Assembly: GCA_037576195.1 (NCBI GenBank)
Contig: CM075103.1
Span: 14,570,001-14,634,000 of the forward strand
Direction of reading: 5' to 3'
Source of the DNA: Phytoseiulus persimilis
Lineage: Eukaryota; Arthropoda; Arachnida; Mesostigmata; Phytoseiidae
DNA length: 64,000 nucleotides
Positions within the stretch are counted from its first letter, which is position 1. The number at the start of each line of letters is the position of its first letter. Below the pieces are notes generated by a model that was not told the DNA's origin, made no database searches, and saw nothing but the letters and a program-made list of their open reading frames with translations. The translations under genes and the position numbers were made by a program. Shown piece by piece: positions 46,741-58,249 of the stretch.

Positions 46741-49700
46741 GTCTCTGTATTTGGCTCGAGGCAGCAGTTTGTAACGCTCACTCACAACGCTATTGCAGTA
46801 TGCTGCACGCTCCTCTATTCAGTCTCTCGTCCCAGCCCTCGTGTGACGTTTGCGACACTTCTGCTTTTTCACTACTTTATCTCTTATTTTTTTGCGAGAG
46901 TCGTCCTATCGTGTTCCCGAACCTTCTCCACTTCACTCAAACATCGCTCTGGGCGGAGAAGCGGGGAGCAGGAGGGTGTTTTCTCTCCGCTCGGCTTCGT
47001 TGCGTGGCTATCACCAGCGTGCTTAACTCTTCCGCAACATTTTTCCAGTGTATCCGCGCCTACGAAAACAAGCGGTCGAAACTTCCGCGGACCAAAGAAT
47101 GGAAGCTCCCCATCATCATAAGCTTCAACGCCGGGCATCAAAAGCGGGAAATGAGAGTGCTTGTGGTGGTCCAGTCGAATCAGCAGGAGTCGTAGTCCTG
47201 GTATCGCATGCCGCGTCGGCTCGATCGGAGGCGACTCGGTTTCCGGACGAAGACAGAAGGAGAACGGCTCCCCTGAACGGAGCGCGCATCAGAATAGAGG
47301 AAGTCAAACCAATGTTCCTCGTGCTCCTGGATCTTGTGTTGTGAGGAGCACTGGGGGTACTCTTTCCCTCAGTCTGGCTCGGATGCAAACGCTCGTGTCT
47401 GAACTCTTCTCCGGGCGTGAGAATACTCATTCGGAGGCTGACGACCTCGATGATTCGATCTCAGATAATTAGCCGCACTCAGTTCCCTCTGGGCGATACT
47501 TCTTCCTGGAACCGGGACGCGCAGGGAATGAGAACTCTACGCAAGCGACTCTGGATAGAGAGTTCGGTGGAAGTCCGAGAGCGCGGTTTCGGCCTCAGTC
47601 GATGGAACTTCGAGGCCCGGAGTCTGGGCGAGCTTTTGTGCCACAAAAGCCGGCGTAGATACACTGCGTGACCCGACTGACCTCGGAACGAGCTGAACAG
47701 AGAGCGAGATGCAACAGTTCCAGTGGCATCTCGAGGAACCCGTGCCAGAAACTCCCCACGAATTGATCTCTGGGAACTCCAATGGAAGTCCGCGTCGGGG
47801 AATCTCTCGTGTGGAAACTCCCTCTCATCAACAGAGGAGTCTCTCTAGGACCTTTTCTGGAAATGGCGATTTCTGTCTCAACACCAGCTCGCCGAATCGG
47901 TTCCAACGAATCCTCCCTCCGAAGAGTAACAACAAAGAGGACTTTGGGCAAAGAGGCAAATACTGTGTCACGGAATCTTATTACCGAGGTTGAACATGGG
48001 ATTTCCCTGACGAACAGCAAACTTTCATCTCTATGCAAAGTTCACTGGTCCCCGCTTGTTGTGTGGCCGTGTTCTCGCCCGCTCCGTCCCGCCACCCGTT
48101 GTTTCTCCCAACGTTCCCGTTGAGTGTGAGCGAACGAGTAACGGAGCACTGGCAGCCCCAGGCAATCGAAGCTGTTTGATTGCTGTGAGTTTCCGGCGAG
48201 AAGAACGCTTAAATATGCGTGCGAAGAGCTCGAGGATGGAACTTGCGACCAGAGCGAAAAGTAGATGCTCTGCTTCTTCAGACCCGTGGAGACACCGATT
48301 GCTCTATTTGCTACTGCTAACGAGTAGGCCTCTCATCGCTGGAAGGTCCGCGAAATTCCATCGAGTCCGAACCAGTTCAACGCGCCGCTCCCCGAATGAG
48401 AACTGGGGTCTGACTTGCCGAGTCTGGCGTGCGCTTGGACGGAACCGGGGAACTTGTGTAGTCTGAAAACGGCATACGACCGAACGTCCAGACAAAAATT
48501 CAAACTCGACCGGAGCCAGTCGGGACGTCGAGATCCCTCCCGATAGTTTCCTTGTCCTCCGTTTTTCTATTCAACGCCACAGCTGAGAAAGGGGGAGAGT
48601 ATCCTCCTGTCGAGGGGCACTAGCAAAAGGAGAACATAGAATAGCGGGATGCAGGTTCAGCCTGGAAAAGCCTGTGAGAGGAGCGCGCTCAAACTGACGC
48701 TGTGGGATAATCCGACTACCCGCGACTGCCTCCTGTGGCATCAGAAATATCTCAGTCGAAAATTCGGCCACGGCAACCACTCGGGAAACCTCAGTCCAGG
48801 CGGAGGAAAACTCATCCGGAGAACGGCTATACGGTGTTGCAGGAAGTCTCCGGATTCGAGAGAGCCGCGGTTTCTGTTCCTCGCTCGATCGAACTTTGTG
48901 TTTGGTATCAAAGTATTTCCGCCAGACTCACAGCTGCGGCCTCACAAGGCGATCTTTACTTCCCATGGTTGACGCGTATCGAGCGTATGCGATGCACGGC
49001 ACGGAGCTCGTTTCATGAGGCCGTTCGTCCCTCTCCGATTTCATCGAGAACTGAAGCCCGAGCTTTCGGAATGTTCGAGACAGACCCGACGATCATGATC
49101 TCATATTTGTAGGACGGCTGTCGGACCGGGAAACGCAGCTAGTTCCCTACGATGGACAAGGTTGAAAAAGTGGAACTATGTGGGAATCCACTCAAGATCT
49201 CTTATTTCAAGCGAGATCATTCCAGCTTCCAATTGCCCGGACATTTCATCCTCCGGTCCCTTCGTCCAGTTTCGTGCTGTGGACAGAAGATGTCCGGTTT
49301 AGAGATCTTCCAATTTTTCATCGCCCGCATCTACATTTCAATGCAGATTGTGGTGATGGTTATACAGCTGCTGAACTCAATTCCGAGAAACAAATGATTC
49401 CTCATCGTGAAGGATTTCCAATTCATATTTCCAACGCACGGCAGTGAACGCGGTTCATGGCTTATGGCTTTGTCTGACCGCGAGCTCCGTCCAGCCGTGT
49501 ATCCAACGGTCGTTCCGAACTTCTCACTCCATTTCCCATCGGCTTGGCGCTTGCATGGGATGGAGCAAACTCGAAATGGATCGAAAACTCGAGCTTAGAG
49601 TAAAGTCTCGGTTGGAGAAGTGAGAAAACAAGGGCTTCCTACTCGATCGTGACTCGTGACACGGTTCTGTGCAAGAAATGCTCAGTTCCTGTTGGAATCA

Positions 49701-52084
49701 AGGTCCGAAGAGGATCTACGAGGCTCTTTCAGCACGCGTTCTCAGGGTCCGTCCGGTTTTTGAGGAAAAAAGCCCGGGTTATTGCAAGCTCTAAACAACA
49801 TCAACATCGAGAGGTAGGCGCTTCTTCCGTCAACAGGCCCGCCGACAAGTTGACCAACTGCGCAGGAGGTTCTCTCAGGACGGAGCGCGGACTGCATAGA
49901 ACTCCGTTCGCTCCCAAGGAGCGCGCGGAATGAGGGTTTGTTATTCCGCGAGAAACCATGCTCCCCAAGATGGAAATGCGGCGCATCGGATCAGTATTCG
50001 AATCAGAAATCGAGGAGAGCCTCAAGAACCGGCCCACCGGCCTAATTTTTCCGAAATATACCCCCTTGGATCTCGACTCTTCATCACACCGACCACTGCT
50101 TGCCGATATTTCTCCTCCTCGCCCAGTCGGTGAACAGTTCGTGCCTTCCATATAGTATGTGTCTTGTATCATCAGTCATTAAGCAGAGTCAGACTAGGAG
50201 AGATTCAGGAGAGAACTGTCCAAACGCGAATTGACGTGAAGGTTTATCACCATGAATTACTCAATGTCCCATACGGAAGCCCGTGGTTTTCAAGAATAGT
50301 CGGATACTCTACGCTGTGGTGGCGCTCAATCGTAGACAACATCCTCGGTAACCATGGTTCTCTTCGAAATTCTGAAAATGTGTTTCGTCGGAGCCTTTTC
50401 GTTCGTGAAATCTCACAGCCCAGTCTCAGCTCCGTTGACCCCGAGAACTCGATTTGGAGAAGACCTCAACTCGCCGATTCTCCGAGTCTCCAGTCGCAAC
50501 CCATTCTTGTTGAATGCGTCTCCCCCTAGCCTGAGGTCACTCGAAGATAGCACAAGGAACATTGCCTCGAGTCACAACGGAGAGAATGAAATCGTCATCT
50601 CCGAAGCAACGCTGCCTCACCTTATGCTCATCCTTGTTGCACAACTGCCTTCCGAGTCCGCCTCCGTTGAACAAAGTGTCACCGTCTACTCGTCAACGCC
50701 ACGTGATCAATCCTTGCAACCTTCACTCCGCTCGTCGGGTTCCATTCCGCGGAACGGCTTTCGTAACGACTCGCAATAAAATGTTGCGAAACAGAGTCCG
50801 TGCGACGGTGTGCCTCGTCGTCTGCTATGCGGGACATCCGCTTTCTTGTGGCATCCTTTCCGAGAATGATACAATTCCTCCCGATTCGTTCGCTGGAAAG
50901 TCAAGGCCTACAAGAGCGACTACTGCAATCTCCTGTCGGATCTAGTGGGAACGACAGAAGTTCTCACGTGCTCCTCGGTGGCCCGACATCGGCTTGCAGT
51001 GGAGACGGGTCGGTTCGGGTTCAGCGGGGATGCATCTGTGTGTTTTGGAAATCCGACTCTACAACTCACTGAATCCGGAGACCGCATGCGTACTTGGCCA
51101 TGGGTCGCCATTTTTGAGTTTGTGCGACCCCGCACGATTCGTGAGGATTACTTCGAATGACGCAGTGAGGAACAAAGCGCACGAGGAGGTCACGAAGGAT
51201 GCGTCACGTCGATCTGAGACGGCCGTCTCTCACGCGTCTGGTCGGCCCGTCAGTAGGCTCGGATTCTCGCGTGCAAGCGAGCCGCGCCCGTCAGACCGGA
51301 GAGACCGTCGCCAAAAACGTCGAAGCAGTTGAGAGAGTTGGGAGGCTTCACTCGAATGCGTTCTTGGTTTTTGTTCTGATCGTTGTAGTCGGCGTTCACG
51401 TCCTCTCGAGCTTGCGTCTCGAGACGCGATTTCGCATTGCTGACAGTTTATGCATAACCATTTGTCACGATACGATTCGCCCTTGCTGTCTGTCTCTAAC
51501 ACGTTGCAAGTGAAAGCATTCCTGTACATGGATTGCTCCTTCAAGGGCAAACCGATACCGATCGATGAGATCGTTCATCGGCGACGAGTTCCCCGAGTCT
51601 CACACCAAACCGAAGCGTTGAGCTCGTCAAGTTCTTTGTGATTCCGCTGAATGCGAATCCCCGCTCCACAGCCAAGTTAAAATCGTAGGCTGGAACCGAT
51701 TTGCAAGACTCGCATCACTGCGCAATGAAGTTGCATGAAGCAGCACGGCGGACGGCGGCTGCTCAACCCATGGCGAGAACGGCCACAAAATATCTCGACG
51801 AGCTCTTTCGAAGCTCGGCAGCGGTGTTACCTCGAGAGATTTCGATCCACAGCTGTTTAAACCCAGATTTCCGAGCGGATTGAGCCGTGTTGAACCATGT
51901 TTCCGGCTCCGAACTTGGTGACTTCTATTAATTCCCCCGAACGCTCTCAAGCAGGCGCACACCCAGGATTTCGTTTGAGGGAAACTGGAATTCCTCTCGA
52001 AGGGGTACCCTTGGGAAATTTTCGAAACATCGAGTCTGGGTCTGGAGCCTCGACTTTGATGCAGCGAGTCTAATAGCTCGGGTA

Positions 52085-52096
52085 GGGGGGGGGGGG
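52085..52096. repeat. Poly-G homopolymer (12 G)
   Basis: Twelve uninterrupted G on the plus strand, in otherwise featureless DNA. Confidence 0.95.
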
Positions 52097-55000
52097 CGAT
52101 AACCTCTATGGGCTCACACTGGAAACACTACTGCTCGCACATCAGCTTACTCTTGAAAAATGTATCTGGTCACCAATCGAAACAAACCAGGGCGCTGACT
52201 GAGCCCCCTGCGACTCGATCCCGATACGATTCTTCGCGTGAGCGGGATGGAATGTTCGCGCTGTATGAGCAGGAAAATGCTGACTGTTCGCCCTGTTATG
52301 ACGGATAAGTTTTCCAGCGGAAGATACAACTTGATGATGCAATCTGTTCTGGATATGTTCTGCCATGAACGCCCATCGGACCGAGCTCCAAACTCGTGTA
52401 ATTCTCGAAGGGGGCGATCTTCCAAGTCACTCGGGATTTCTAAACGCGATCTATCGTCCGCAGGTGCATCGAGTGTTCGATGAGTGCTTTTGCTAGCAAG
52501 CCCTCCAGCTCACTAATCCAGCGAGCGAGCCGATGGAGGGAGAGGATGAAGAGAGATTGAAACAATGAACGAATGACTAAACAACCGATTTTTTCCCGTA
52601 GCCGATTGGGCTGACCAGTATTCACGTTACTGAGCTTTTCCCAAGGTAGCAAACAAAGCGTCACATATGCCACGTTCATCGAGGCACTCTGAGCGAAGAA
52701 CAGCGGCGGGTACGCACTTTCTTTTCTTGCCGGAAACTCGCAAGCATCCCGAACTTGACAGCGAATGGTGGGTAGCGGCGAGACTTCGGAGTATATGGGG
52801 TGGAGTATGTAAGAGTGAATACATTCTGGTGTAGAATATGCCGGCAGAGGGAGAGAGACAGAGAAGGAGTGAGTACACATCTCAACTCGTTGCGATACCA
52901 CCGATCGCTGGCACAACCGATTCGTGCCTTGCTCTGTGCCGATCGCTCTCATTCGTTCTCAATCTCCCGAAAGAAGCTCTCTCGATCTCACGCAACGTTG
53001 AAACACAGCCGTTCTTCGACTCCAACGGAATTTAAATCGTCAAAACTGTTATAATTATGATAAGCCGCGATCATGGATCGGCATTTATCAGGATGTCTGT
53101 TGTGACTTTGAATCAACACTCGCTGTGCTGCCATGGTGCCGCTGGCCATGGTGCCAGAGTAATGTCGGTCTCTTCTATGTGGAGCGGACAATCATTCTTC
53201 AACAGGGAAAAAGGTTCGGTCTCGGTGAGCTACTCCTCGAAACCAATGATACATGTGAACCAATGAACGAAAATGATACATTCATCGCGGAATCAGTCGG
53301 ATGAGATGGTGCTCGATGGAGGGATCGCGTACGTCTAGTTTTAGGGGGTGCTGCTCAAGCTCATAACATCCGGCCATTCGTGATTATCAGGAGACCGACG
53401 CTAATAGCGTTCGAGTTCTCCCTCGGATTCCACGACAACCATCAATCCTCCTCATTCAATGCAGTGTGCGAGCGATTCTGTAGCTTCAATTAGCAGCGTG
53501 TTCATATCAATATTTCCGTGCGACTCGAGGTGCGTGGGAAGTTTGCCAATCAGTGCGGGGTCTGGACTACACGCTGTATCGATCGTTCTCTAGTTTCTTC
53601 CAGCAGAGCGAGACGCGTGATCCTCTGTTCTGACACGTGAAGTGGGCCCCGCTCCCCGGAGCCCTTCCAAGAGAACCGGGATTCCTCGAACGCGGAGTTT
53701 AATGTTACTCGCTGTCAGCGATATCAGGAAGGGATTCTAATATATAAAGAATCAGGAATAAGGTCCGATCGAGTTCTCCGGCTAGGATTCAATTCGAATA
53801 ACAATAAGCGCGATGTATTAATTTCCAGATCACGGCGCACAATCCAGATTTCAGCTTCCCTCAGTCTTACAATTAGTGTTGAGATCCGAAATACTACAGA
53901 ACAACGAACCAATTGAAAGTGATAAAAAAACGGAATCGACTGGAGATGGCGGAGCCTGAGCTTCCTTCCGAGCGTGTCTCACCACGGACTGACCATAGCG
54001 CATATGGATGGATTCGGAGCAGTGACAGAACTTGCAGGCGGCGCGAAATCGAAGCCCGAGATTTCATACTCCCAAGGCGCAGCGCGGCGATGCCTGCAAC
54101 CGACTCCGGCGATTCGTAATAATGCGAATCAACGAAGCTCAGCCGAAATTCGTGACGGAAGCTTGACTTCGCTTCCTATACGGGGGAGACAAAAATCAGC
54201 CATTCTCCAATGCAGATATGATTCGCGCACACAGATCGACCGGAATGTATTGAAGCCGGCGACGATTGAAGCTGCAATGCTCGTCTCATCATACTATCCG
54301 CCATATCACATCATCTCTCCGCTACAAATAATACGGCCATATCAACATCCATACAGACAACATTTAGTTAATAAAAGCTGTCAGTGAGCGATGACGATGT
54401 TATGGTTCGTTGCTCACGTTCTACTATGGGCTTTGGGCCAATCGAGGGGTACGTTCTCTGCAATAGCTTCACTGGGGGGTCTACGATGCTGACACATGGT
54501 CTTCTCACGATACGCATGTATCACATTCCCACAGCTCTCAGCACGGATGCGATGGCTTCAGGAGACCTCCCACGCCCTCGCCGCTGAGCTGGTAGAGTTA
54601 TACAAGCAGTTCTGGGCCACTCATCAGCCATCACTTATGATTAAGGCTGGGAGTTTTTCGCGGCGGTCGCGGCTGCGACCAAATCCCTGCACCTTTCCCT
54701 CTTCGTGGAATTTCCATGAATTTCGGCCTTTCCCGTGACTGAATTTTCCAGTCAAATGTTTCGCCGAATGTTCGTAGCAAACGCAGACATAAAGGGATCG
54801 ATGTCAAGAACACAATGGGGGGCAAATCAATACCGGAGCTCTCTTAGAGAAAAATCGTCGTGGATGTCATGCTCTGCGAGAGAATATCTGATGTTGGTTT
54901 GCCGAGATGGAGAACATTCAAACTGGAGCGCCCAGCGCGGGCTGCAAAATCTGTATCGGGGGCATAGTGGCGGGGACAGACAATCAAGCCCGCGGGCCCC

Positions 55001-57815
55001 GCTTTGCTCACCCCTGGTCCAGCGCTATCTACCCCTCTGGAAAGAAATCACACCGCGAATGAGTCGCCTCAATCGAATCACCAATTTTTCTCATCAAGAG
55101 CCTGCAAACAGACGCATCCAGAATGAGACTGGTGTGAGCTAGGAATGTCCGTCTACTCGCTCATCGGGATCGCAATTGCTTTGCCGAAACAAGAAAAGGT
55201 CTGAAAGCGAGAGAGATCAGACACATCAACGTGCTGCACCGCCATGGGAACCTCGGGGTGCTCGGTCAGTACGATGGAGACATTTCTAGAGGACTTGAGG
55301 AATCAGAAAGACTTCGTTCCTGGGACCAAGAAGGCTCATTAATGGTTTTTTCTTCGGCGGTTTCCGCTCAAGGGCAACGGGCAAGGTGCAGAAGATAGTG
55401 GCCTTCTTGTGTGACGCTGGCTTTAACAGCCAAATATGATCGTGACGCACACTTGGCTTCCTCATTCTCGAATACTATCGCCTCGCATACTGACAGCCTC
55501 GTGACTCCATCGTTTTGAGATACGTCACCAGAAGTTGTGAAATCTAGCAGAATGAACTTTCAAATCTGGAGTTGATGATGGAAACAAGCCTGTAGGGATG
55601 GGAAATCTCGCTCTGCGGTCATCGTTTTCGTGAGATGAGTTCTCTCAGGCCGGAGTGTGTCCTCCGGGCGCCGGCCTCATGTCGGCGCTGTCGTCGATAG
55701 GGACCCGCCGACGGTTGCGCGTCAGTGTCATTTGGGCTCCGGTGTCAATTCGGTGCTGGCTCCCACAGCTTGTGGAAGACCGCTGACTTCTCTGTTGAGC
55801 ATGGCGGTGCCGTACCGGGCGAGTATGTGGTGGAAAAGAGGGACTGATTCAACCGAGTTTTCATGAACGGGTGTATTGCCGGGCGCAGGGGCCGAAGCCA
55901 CACATATCGCGACGATTTCCTGCGATAATTTGGGTCCATTCGCTGCTACGCCTCAGGTTGGCTGACTTGATAATTTGCGAGGAACGGCGGATCATCAGGC
56001 AATCCCCGGGTGAAGATGCAGCCCCACAAAGGACAAATCACTATATACGGGAGTACTGTCGCACACGAAGTCTCAACTACCCCAACGGAGGAGTCAGGCT
56101 GTGCGCGACGAATAGCATCCTCGCCGATCTCCTGAAGGTATAACACTGAGACGATCTTTTCCGGCTTGCCTCCGAACAGCCATGAGTTTCGGAATTTCCT
56201 GAATGGTTGCTCCGCTATTCAAGGAGAGCTCAATAAGCAGCAGTCGCCTCGAGATACAGCCTCATCGTACCGGATTCCGTAGTCTGTATGATCGAAGTAC
56301 GGGGGAACAACCCGGCGCTGGTGCCCAACCGACGACGATGCCCACCGCTGTCGGGCACCTTCATGCGATGGATAATCAGCATAACTCATCTGGATTACGA
56401 TCAATGTGAGAAAACCAGAATATTCGCTCCTGCCTGGCTCAGTAAGATGCCCCGCGCATGCTCCGGAATAATGGTACGAATCACATTGTCGTCTTTTACG
56501 GACGACGCCATTCTCGAATGGAATGAGATCTGGCAAGAGAAGAGAATTCGCCGTATGGAGGATCTGATATTCGAGGACTCCGAGGTAGTCTCGTTGAGAC
56601 AGCTGAGCATTCACTCCTACATGAGCCGAGAGTTTTCAGATTCAGAGGATGTACCCCGAAGTCCTGGAGATACGGAACACCTCAGATAACGAATCTTCCG
56701 GATGAAAAGCTCCCATGATGAACTCAAATGAGCATTCTGTAAGTGTCAACTTCTGCTCGGTAATCGAAGTCAAATCAGGAGAAATCAGCGCGATCGAGAA
56801 CATCCTCAAACTTCGCATACCAGTAGCTCATCGATAGAATGAGAGGGTCCTGGTCTGGGAGATTCGGGAGTTCATCGGAGGCCGAAAACTTTGCTCCCAG
56901 CTTCATCGACTCCATGAAAGACCGGTGTGTCCGCAAGACTCTGCGGCACTTGCTTGGGGTTTCCGCCCACCCATTCATCAGACGTGTTAGTTGGAGCAGG
57001 ATTGACTGGTTCGATTCGTCTCAGAACACTGCTCTGTGTAGCACAGGGACGAAAGACCTCCGCGTACGCGAATATCTCTGGCTGTTCAAAGATCTGAGTG
57101 ATAGACCTCTTTCCCGGAAGGGACGGCAGATGCATCAGAAAAATGTGGTTCTCTAGTCAGAATGTGGAGTGCCTGCAGTTGTTCGCGGTTCCTCCCGTGG
57201 TCTACAGAGCCGGTTCACCCCTGCCAAACTGGGTCCGAGAGTCTTAGACCTCTCCGGATATCACCGCGTCGACTTCCGAACCGAATTCCGAGATCACAGT
57301 TCCTTGAGAGCTCGGGCGACCACAGAGCCGATCCGATTATCCTTTGAAGGTCTATGTTGAGGGCTGCGAGCATGGCGTGGCATTCAACGCTGCGACCAAT
57401 GCCCCTATTTTTGTCTGTTCCAGCCATGCGCAAACTTTGGCACCTGAGGGCGAGGTTCTCTCGAGATGATTTAAGATCAATTACGGGTGGTGTGGACGAA
57501 AACGTTGTATTCCGTGATAGCTGTTGGAATTCAGAGAGTTGGGATTGATCATCTGGAGTATGTTCTCATGGCGTTCAGATACTATTGTGAGGCTAACGCG
57601 GAGCTCGATATCATCGATCCCCCGGCATAGACGAAATGGCGTTGTCCCATTTGAAGAAGTTGGGTCGGTATGGTCTCAGTCCCTACTTTCCTCATGTCTT
57701 GACGATGCTCCCATGCCTGACATCACCTCACCCCTCCCGAGTTCGAAGTGACTTCTCTTGTAAAAGATTTAGAACGACGGTCACAAAGAAGTGGTCAAGA
57801 AGTCGTTCAGCATGA

Positions 57816-57821
57816 TTTATT
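57816..57821 (-). promoter_or_regulatory. Candidate polyadenylation signal for the lipase gene
   Basis: AATAAA on the minus strand, about 430 bases beyond the lipase stop codon. The position is plausible for a 3' untranslated region of ordinary length, but hexamers of this kind also arise by chance. Confidence 0.3.
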
Positions 57822-58249
57822 TCTGTGCGAGAGCTTTCCTGTACCATGGAAGTTTTCGCCATTAATCCGCACTGGCTCCCAGTTGAGCGAGTTCCGTGAC
57901 TTTTTCTCCGGCGGAACTACAGGCCGCTGGTCACCACAAGAGCCGACAGTCGCTCTTAGTTGAAGGAACCATGGATGTGTTGTTCAATAAATTCCAGTGC
58001 ATATGAGCAGAGTAAGGCACTTTGATTGCTTGACCCCCGAACAAGTACGGAGTGGCTCCATGGTATCAGGTTGGCGGCTATCGGTACCGTTTCCGGGCTT
58101 CCAACGATGGGGAATTTTTTTTGATGGGGACGCTAAACTACCCGTCCATCTCCGACCCTTGCTCAGGAGCTCGAGGAAGCCCCCTCCCCAATTTCTTGAC
58201 CAAATCAACTCGATCATTCTCTGAAGATGCTACTTCCGTCCGATTCTGA

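Larger units (their letters stand above)
44847..58249. other. No supported gene; low-complexity patches
   Basis: No exon I can assign. Open frames of 100-170 codons occur (for example plus 46621-47121, minus 52440-52952, plus 50354-50779) without family motifs. The first two are inflated by simple-sequence or compositionally biased DNA. The plus strand at about 52845-52880 is almost pure purine. The last ~430 bases would be the 3' untranslated region of the lipase gene if the polyadenylation signal at 57816 is used. Confidence 0.4.

Noticed and set aside
46621-47195. Ala/Val- or Leu-rich membrane proteins in overlapping frames
   Set aside because: Two frames are open over the same simple-sequence tract, so the apparent hydrophobic runs are a product of GTT/GCT repeats.
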